The translations under genes and the position numbers were made by a program. A stretch of 64,000 nucleotides of DNA from Powellomyces hirtus. Lineage: Eukaryota; Chytridiomycota; Chytridiomycetes; Spizellomycetales; Powellomycetaceae. Every line of letters begins with the position of its first letter. The stretch's first letter is position 1. Positions 61,001 through 64,000 of the stretch are shown here, piece after piece. The DNA is taken from NCBI GenBank assembly GCA_025526995.1, contig JAHLKG010000008.1, positions 992,001 to 1,056,000 on the forward strand, given 5' to 3'. Below the pieces are notes generated by a model. The model was not told where the DNA came from. It saw nothing but the letters and a program-made list of their open reading frames with translations, and made no database searches.

Positions 61001-61164
61001 GACGTGGCTTGGAGCGGGGTAGAACGCGTGACCACCATACTGGTAACGTCTGTCGACAGGTTGAGCGCTTGAATCGATGTATCGGACGCGTGTGTCGGTA
61101 CATTGGACGCGTTTGTCCATTTTGTCAGTTCGGTAGATGTATTTTTTGACGTGTGTTGGTACAT
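58087..61164 (-). CDS. Copia Pol: integrase, chromodomain, reverse transcriptase, RNase H
   Basis: A 1,025-residue frame. Residues 1-125: Pro/Ala/Gly-rich linker. Integrase zinc site at ~131-160 (LWHHRLGH, then CKGCEFGKHKR). Catalytic Asp ~186 (HFDLNGP), Asp ~248 (HSDRGGEF) and Glu ~284 (SNSVAERFN). Residues ~420-468 are a chromodomain: LYKVEEILDSRD, then FLCKWLGFEDEDNTWEPLKNV, with the aromatic cage positions Tyr, Trp and Phe filled. Reverse transcriptase ~500-760 has RTKWVFKIKRD, KARLVVKGF and the YVDD box at 683-686. RNase H ~840-960 shows GYSDADWGNN, SSTKAEYMAL and YEDNQSCI. The end is LTKPLPAPAF. The 5' end overlaps the Gag-PR frame by 218 bp in the +1 frame; the Met at 61164 is probably not a true start. 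Confidence 0.92.
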   Translation of the reverse strand: MYQHTSKNTSTELTKWTNASNVPTHASDTSIQALNLSTDVTSMVVTRSTPLQATSEGPAAPNGGPAGPILSSESCGCCGGGPAAPKASDDAEDGAPSGAPSADGAAAAAAASAASSGACFGPFSPVNEGTLWHHRLGHPGTHIMKQLKLPMTNKVCKGCEFGKHKRSPFNGTMTRSKTPLDCLHFDLNGPHIPTVGDEKYALVVIDDYSRFTWIFFLKTKSESTAKLIEFINFIEKQTNQRVRRLHSDRGGEFVNHNLKEFISKKGILHELTAADSPQSNSVAERFNLTLFDTVRSLEHSYGIPKQLWTELAATSVYLRNRLPHKSNNNISPYERLNGEEPSLSHLRVIWADAFVHLVKRKQVSKLAPRATRLKLIGYKFDGAYRCWDDNRQEIVISHDVTFDKISALELAKDYIPPEELYKVEEILDSRDGPEAPEFLCKWLGFEDEDNTWEPLKNVNHLTVFADYINEKTAIALSAASTEEPQTYKQALSSDDAPKWTKAINAELKSLHTNETWEVINPKSLPHNQRPIRTKWVFKIKRDLNGQPQRYKARLVVKGFEQRYGIDYNETYAPVAKIATQRVLLALAASLGLKCHQMDVVTAFLNGIVTKTILIYAPEGSGFPPGTILRLRKALYGLKQAPCKWYSLLHKELTSLGFKRLANDNAVYIRTLPESDSSQYISVYVDDLLIFAKTELEISSIKTSLHNEFNMTDLGKVNHYLGMRVRRDYSRHVIYLDQESYVNDILERFGMQDCKPVNTPMDQTKLEPYEVENTKTSPNPQEGEYREIVGSLMYLMICTRPDIAVAVSMLSCFASNPSPQHLQAAKRVLRYLRGTSDYSLCIGGNNVTLHGYSDADWGNNIIDRRSITGYLFYIGNAGPITWASKRQPTVALSSTKAEYMALSFATQETIWLCSLLQELQIPEYLDENARPTTIYEDNQSCISLAMNPVHHARTKHIDIRHHFIRDHIDKEIHLEYLPTAEMVADSLTKPLPAPAFKYHRENMCIKHYDNTITPMTKASMTELPNE
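59761..59907 (-). other. Chromodomain within copia Pol
   Basis: Sub-feature of the Pol frame. It follows the C-terminal end of the integrase region (IGYKFDGAYRCWDDNRQEIVISHDV) and precedes the linker to reverse transcriptase (EPQTYKQALSSDDAPKW). Pattern matches: VEEIL, D.R, CKWLGF, NTWEP, NV. In Ty3 chromoviruses such a domain sits at the far C terminus of Pol instead. Confidence 0.88.
60800..61015 (-). other. GC-rich hairpin-prone linker segment in Pol
   Basis: About 215 bp much richer in G+C than the rest of the element. It contains a perfect 12-bp inverted repeat with a 2-base centre at 60863-60888 (gatggtgccccc / gggggcaccatc), two copies of ggggcggccggcccc (near 60911 and 60982) and a ggggcc...ggcccc palindrome. 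It codes a Gly/Pro/Ala linker between protease and integrase. Confidence 0.75.
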
Positions 61165-62908
61165 TGGACGCGTGTGTCCTTGAGCGAGTTTGAGTAACTA
61201 AAGCCATCGGAGTTGGCAAGATGTGATACATTCCTCGAACAAGAGGTATGGTGATGTCGTTCGTAGTGCCATTGCAGTCTTGAATGATAGCGCTCTCATC
61301 TTCAAAGGTGACTCTCTTTCCATCTTTGGTGAGTGCGGAGACCGAGATGAGAGTCTTGGCGAGCTTCGGAACGTAGAGAACATCTGTGAGGGGTACATCT
61401 CCATCTGGAAGCTTCAAGATAGCGTTCCCTTTCGCTTCGGCATCGAGAAAGGCGTTGTTTCCAAATCTGACGCGCGTTGAGTGCTCTTCGTAGGATTCGA
61501 GAATGGAAATGTCATTCGTCATGTGCTGTGAGCAGCCCGAATCCAGGTAAGCCAATGTAGTGGCGTTATGTGCTTCTGCAATGTTGGCATTAGCAGCGGG
61601 TTTTAAGGCTTCGACTGCCTTGGCTTTGAGGGGACAATTGAATGGGGTATGTTCATTCGAATTGCATAACCAACAGGGGAAGTTCTGTCTCTTCTTCGAG
61701 TCTGTGGTCTTCTTCGCGTCGGTCTTCTTGTGACTTGAGCCGTCTTTCTTTGAAGGTTGGGCTTCAAGCGCGATGTTTTCGCTCTTCTTGGCGAAACGGT
61801 TGTTTTGGTTACTCTTGTTACTACCGTTATCCAGACGCTTGGCAGCTGCCATGAGGCCATGGAGATCCTTGAAACTTTGAGTTCTGACGAGCTCTGCATG
61901 ATGTTCATTCATTCCGCGAAGATAGAACCACTTGTAAATTTCGAACGGCACCTTCAAGGGGATTTGACTTGTGATCTTCGTGAATGAGGTATTGTACTGC
62001 GAGATGGAATGACTTCCTTGTCGGAGTCTTTCAAGTTGAGTGAGCAAAGTTTCTTCGTGATCGCTTGGTTGGTAACGCGAGAGGAAAGGAGGCTTGAAGG
62101 ATTCCCAATCCGTGATGGGCTCCACCATCCCTTGTTTGGCATCTTTCTGGTGATTACGATACCATTGTTTTGCTTCGCCAGAGAGCTTCGTGAAGATGAA
62201 TGAGAGTTGTTCTTCTTCAGATACAGGTTTTAGGCGAAAGACTAGAGTAAGTTGATCGATGAAGTCGCCGAGTTTTGAGAGATTTCCCGTCCCGTCGAAT
62301 GTAGATACTGCATCGATTGCAGATTTGAAGTATGCGAATGATGTACGTTGTGCGTCCCGATCATTGCTCTTTCTGCTGCTCGTAGTTGTTGTGCTCTCCG
62401 TTGAGGAAGACGGACGAAAGTGAGGGGCAACTGGGGCTTCAACTTCGCCGTGAGTAATGTGTTGATGTCGAAAAGCGTACTCAAGGTCCGCTTTTGGGCT
62501 TCTCATCGGTGAAACGGCCGTAGAATGACCACCGATATGAGGCTTTTCGTATTTCTCGGGTGGTTGATGGGAAGTTGATGTAGCGAGAGGGTTTGAACTA
62601 GTCAATAAAGTCCTCTCCAAGCTGTCCATCCAATGGTCGAGCTTTTCGTCGATTTCCATCTTGAACCTCCGCAGAATTTCCATGACAATGTCAGTCGGTA
62701 CTTCGGACGGTACTATCACCGAGTCTGCATGAATTTCTCCATGATTCATCTCATCCACATCGGCATCTGCGTCGTGGGAATCATGATAGATCGAGGCATT
62801 GATATTAACGTCTTCTTCAGCATCAGGATCCCGTTGGGCTTCTCGTGTGGCTTGACGGGCTTGTTGGCGGGTCTGCACTCCTAGAATGGGAGATCTTGCA
62901 GTAGGCAT
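60947..62908 (-). CDS. Copia Gag-protease frame
   Basis: A 653-residue frame. The N terminus has low-complexity RQQARQATREAQRD and an acidic stretch. The Gag core follows (DAVSTFDGTGNLSKLGDFIDQL, LSFIFTKLSGEAKQWYR). A CCHC zinc knuckle (CWLCNSNEHTPFNC) lies at about 61630-61680. Aspartic protease motif LDSGCSQHM at about 61522-61552. Then the usual post-protease region LTDVLYVPKLAKTLISVSAL and RGMYHIL. Protein character is lost after about 61200, where the frame passes through short degenerate repeats into the GC-rich segment and stops at 60947. Translation into Pol would need a +1 shift within 60947-61164. Confidence 0.9.
   Translation of the reverse strand: MPTARSPILGVQTRQQARQATREAQRDPDAEEDVNINASIYHDSHDADADVDEMNHGEIHADSVIVPSEVPTDIVMEILRRFKMEIDEKLDHWMDSLERTLLTSSNPLATSTSHQPPEKYEKPHIGGHSTAVSPMRSPKADLEYAFRHQHITHGEVEAPVAPHFRPSSSTESTTTTSSRKSNDRDAQRTSFAYFKSAIDAVSTFDGTGNLSKLGDFIDQLTLVFRLKPVSEEEQLSFIFTKLSGEAKQWYRNHQKDAKQGMVEPITDWESFKPPFLSRYQPSDHEETLLTQLERLRQGSHSISQYNTSFTKITSQIPLKVPFEIYKWFYLRGMNEHHAELVRTQSFKDLHGLMAAAKRLDNGSNKSNQNNRFAKKSENIALEAQPSKKDGSSHKKTDAKKTTDSKKRQNFPCWLCNSNEHTPFNCPLKAKAVEALKPAANANIAEAHNATTLAYLDSGCSQHMTNDISILESYEEHSTRVRFGNNAFLDAEAKGNAILKLPDGDVPLTDVLYVPKLAKTLISVSALTKDGKRVTFEDESAIIQDCNGTTNDITIPLVRGMYHILPTPMALVTQTRSRTHASNVPTHVKKYIYRTDKMDKRVQCTDTRVRYIDSSAQPVDRRYQYGGHAFYPAPSHVGGAGRPEWGASRPHTLQ
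61084..61185 (-). repeat. Degenerate short tandem repeats at the Gag-PR/Pol junction
   Basis: The minus-strand word acgcgtccaatgtacc(a/g)acacacg occurs twice with starts 61 bp apart, plus a partial third (acacgcgtccgatacatc). Both full copies code ASNVPTH, but one in the Gag-PR frame and one in the Pol frame. Confidence 0.8.
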
Positions 62909-63008
62909 CTTGACGGTGTGCTCGGTACTTTCTTGGCACTTGAATTTGACGGAAGACTTGTAGTTTACAGGTTTTACGAAGGGAGAATGATTCGAATTCG
63001 ACCGGTCT

Positions 63009-63022
63009 CAGGGCTCATAACC
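63009..63022 (-). other. Primer-binding site matching the initiator tRNA-Met anticodon loop
   Basis: Directly inside the 5' LTR. The plus strand here reads cagggctcataacc, which is the anticodon stem-loop of eukaryotic initiator tRNA-Met (loop CUCAUAA) as I remember it; the minus strand is therefore complementary to that loop. This is the arrangement of Drosophila copia, which is primed by a cleaved initiator tRNA, rather than the usual 3'-CCA end site. Confidence 0.75.
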
Positions 63023-63387
63023 TATTGGAGATATCGGCGTTTCCAGTACTTTATCAGAAATGCAGAGGATTGGCCGAATTTGATGTGGCCTCCAGTATAC
63101 TTCGTAAAGGGGGTTTACAGAGCTCTTCTGTGATGCAGATGACGATGTAGCGTTGTCAGATGCACGGAGATGTAATGTATGTGAATGTATTTTATGCTTT
63201 AAAGTCTTATCGGTAATGTTTCGCTTCGAGCGTTCTAAACTACTTTTTTTTCAATCACGTGATCACACGTGATCCAATTCAGCTCTTAGCGTTACCGGTA
63301 TCACGGTCACGCATTCTGGCCGGAGATTCCAAATTAGGATCTAATGTAAGGACTAACGTTGAGTACGCAAGGCTCAACATTCCAATA
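63023..63387 (-). repeat. 5' LTR of the copia element
   Basis: 365 bp; begins (minus) TATTGGAATGTTGAG and ends CTCCAATA. Paired with 57683-58047. Confidence 0.93.
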
Positions 63388-63392
63388 AGATC
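63388..63392. repeat. Target-site duplication (right copy)
   Basis: AGATC, identical to 57678-57682. Confidence 0.85.
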
Positions 63393-64000
63393 TACGTCGA
63401 ATGGTGTCAGGCCTTCATATTCGCTTCTAGGGGCAGTGTTGAAGGTGAACTCGACAAGCGGGAGTAGTTTCTTCCAATTGCTTCTATCGTAGTTGAGATA
63501 CTGTTTGAAAATTCTCTTCAGTGTTTAGATGGCTCGTTCAACTTTTCCGTCAGTTTGTTGATGTCGAGCTGTGGCGAATTCATGCTTAACGCCAAGTAAT
63601 ATATCAAAAGCGAGGAAAAAATCTGAAAGTGCTCGAGGTTTGCGGTCCGTAACAAAGACTTTTGGGGTCCCGACGTATTTCCATACTTGATCCAGAAAAA
63701 CGGCAGCAAGTTCTTTACCACCAATGTTTTTGTCAACAGCTGAAAGAATAGCACGTCCCGATAGATAATCGATGCAGGCAAGACATGCTTCATCTCCGAT
63801 GTAGAAGATATCAAATCCAATAGTATGCCATCTTCCCAGTGGAACAGGAAGTGGTCGTAGAAATCCGTAACGGCGATGACCAGGTTTGAATGGTCGGCAG
63901 GATTTGCATGTTCCGACATACTTCATGATGTCTTGTCTAACGTTGGGCCAATAATAATCGACGAGAATTCGGGCGAGTGTTTTCTTAACGCCGAGATGAC
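63388..64000 (-). mobile_element. Ty3 chromovirus copy A, 5' part (integrase), running off the window
   Basis: The minus frame enters at 64000 in the integrase zinc-binding domain (LGVKKTLARILVDYYWP, then CKSC). The core has the first Asp in IGFDIFYIGD, the second in VTDRKPR and the Glu in HQQTDGKVERAI. A TAA at 63525-63527 interrupts it. It then continues in frame (LKRIFKQYLNYDRSNWKKLLPLVEFTFNTAP, as two runs around LNYDRSNW, then GLTPFDVDL) to the insertion point. Removing the copia element and one GATCT puts this in frame with 57682 downward. Upstream reverse transcriptase would lie beyond the window. Two nonsense codons make the copy inactive. Confidence 0.88.

Larger units (their letters stand above)
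57683..63387 (-). mobile_element. Full-length Ty1/copia LTR retrotransposon with an internal chromodomain
   Basis: 5,705 bp, read on the minus strand: 5' LTR 63387-63023, primer site, Gag-protease frame 62908-60947, integrase-chromodomain-RT-RNase H frame 61164-58087, purine tract, 3' LTR 58047-57683. LTR ends are inverted (TATTGGA...TCCAATA). Domain order PR-IN-RT-RH places it in Ty1/copia. It is flanked by a 5-bp duplication and sits inside Ty3 copy A. Every catalytic motif inspected is present; the only visible fault is the frame change between the two long frames. LTRs differ at 7 of 365 positions, so insertion was fairly recent. Confidence 0.93.

Noticed and set aside
63009..63022. Initiator-tRNA-like sequence as a tRNA gene
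   Set aside because: Only the anticodon loop segment is present, directly beside an LTR; it is a primer site.

Overview
The window is nuclear DNA of a fungus, probably a zoosporic (chytrid-like) lineage. The evidence is many short GT-AG introns, usually 40-140 bp; fungal gene types (a pentafunctional AROM polypeptide, SAGA subunit Spt8, Urb1/Npa1, a Sec9-type SNARE); a TTAGGG telomere-type repeat; and a Cache-ectodomain receptor of the kind I associate with chytrids. Placement below 'fungus' is inference. No searches were run. Exon joins were worked out by hand from splice sites, reading phase and remembered family motifs.

Layout. 0-22.7 kb is a normal gene-dense block: asparagine synthetase (+), two hypothetical genes (+), a secreted fasciclin protein (-), then the ribosome-assembly factor URB1 (-, 8 exons) divergent from AROM (+, 2 exons). 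22.9-27.2 kb holds two decayed paralogous F-box-like genes. Between them lies a fossil Ty3 integrase/chromodomain piece enclosed by ~75-bp inverted repeats. 27.7-40.2 kb has SPT8 (-, 12 exons), a SNAP-25/Sec9-family SNARE (+), an FAD amine oxidoreductase (+) and a Cache receptor (+, 13 exons) that ends without any catalytic domain. 41.7-52.8 kb mixes live genes (a secreted M19-type dipeptidase, a catalase with a 21-bp microexon) with ruins: a ricin-B-lectin-like gene, a mannitol dehydrogenase and a divergently placed HAD phosphatase. A small membrane-protein gene at 54.0 kb is the last host gene. A (TTAGGG)4 block follows at 55.04 kb.

55.4-64 kb is a retrotransposon nest. A Ty3 chromovirus fragment (copy B) is followed by a second Ty3 copy (A), which is split by a nearly intact 5,705-bp Ty1/copia element. 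That element has 365-bp LTRs, a GATCT target duplication, a primer site complementary to the initiator-tRNA anticodon loop, and Gag-PR and IN-RT-RH frames with all catalytic motifs present. A chromodomain sits between its integrase core and its reverse transcriptase. Chromodomains are the hallmark of Ty3 chromoviruses, not of copia elements, so this is the main candidate for something new.

Functional links: AROM and asparagine synthetase are primary metabolism; URB1 and SPT8 are housekeeping nuclear factors; the decayed mannitol-dehydrogenase/phosphatase pair looks like a lost sugar-alcohol module. The density of pseudogenes and repeats rises to the right, towards the telomere-like repeat and the transposon nest.
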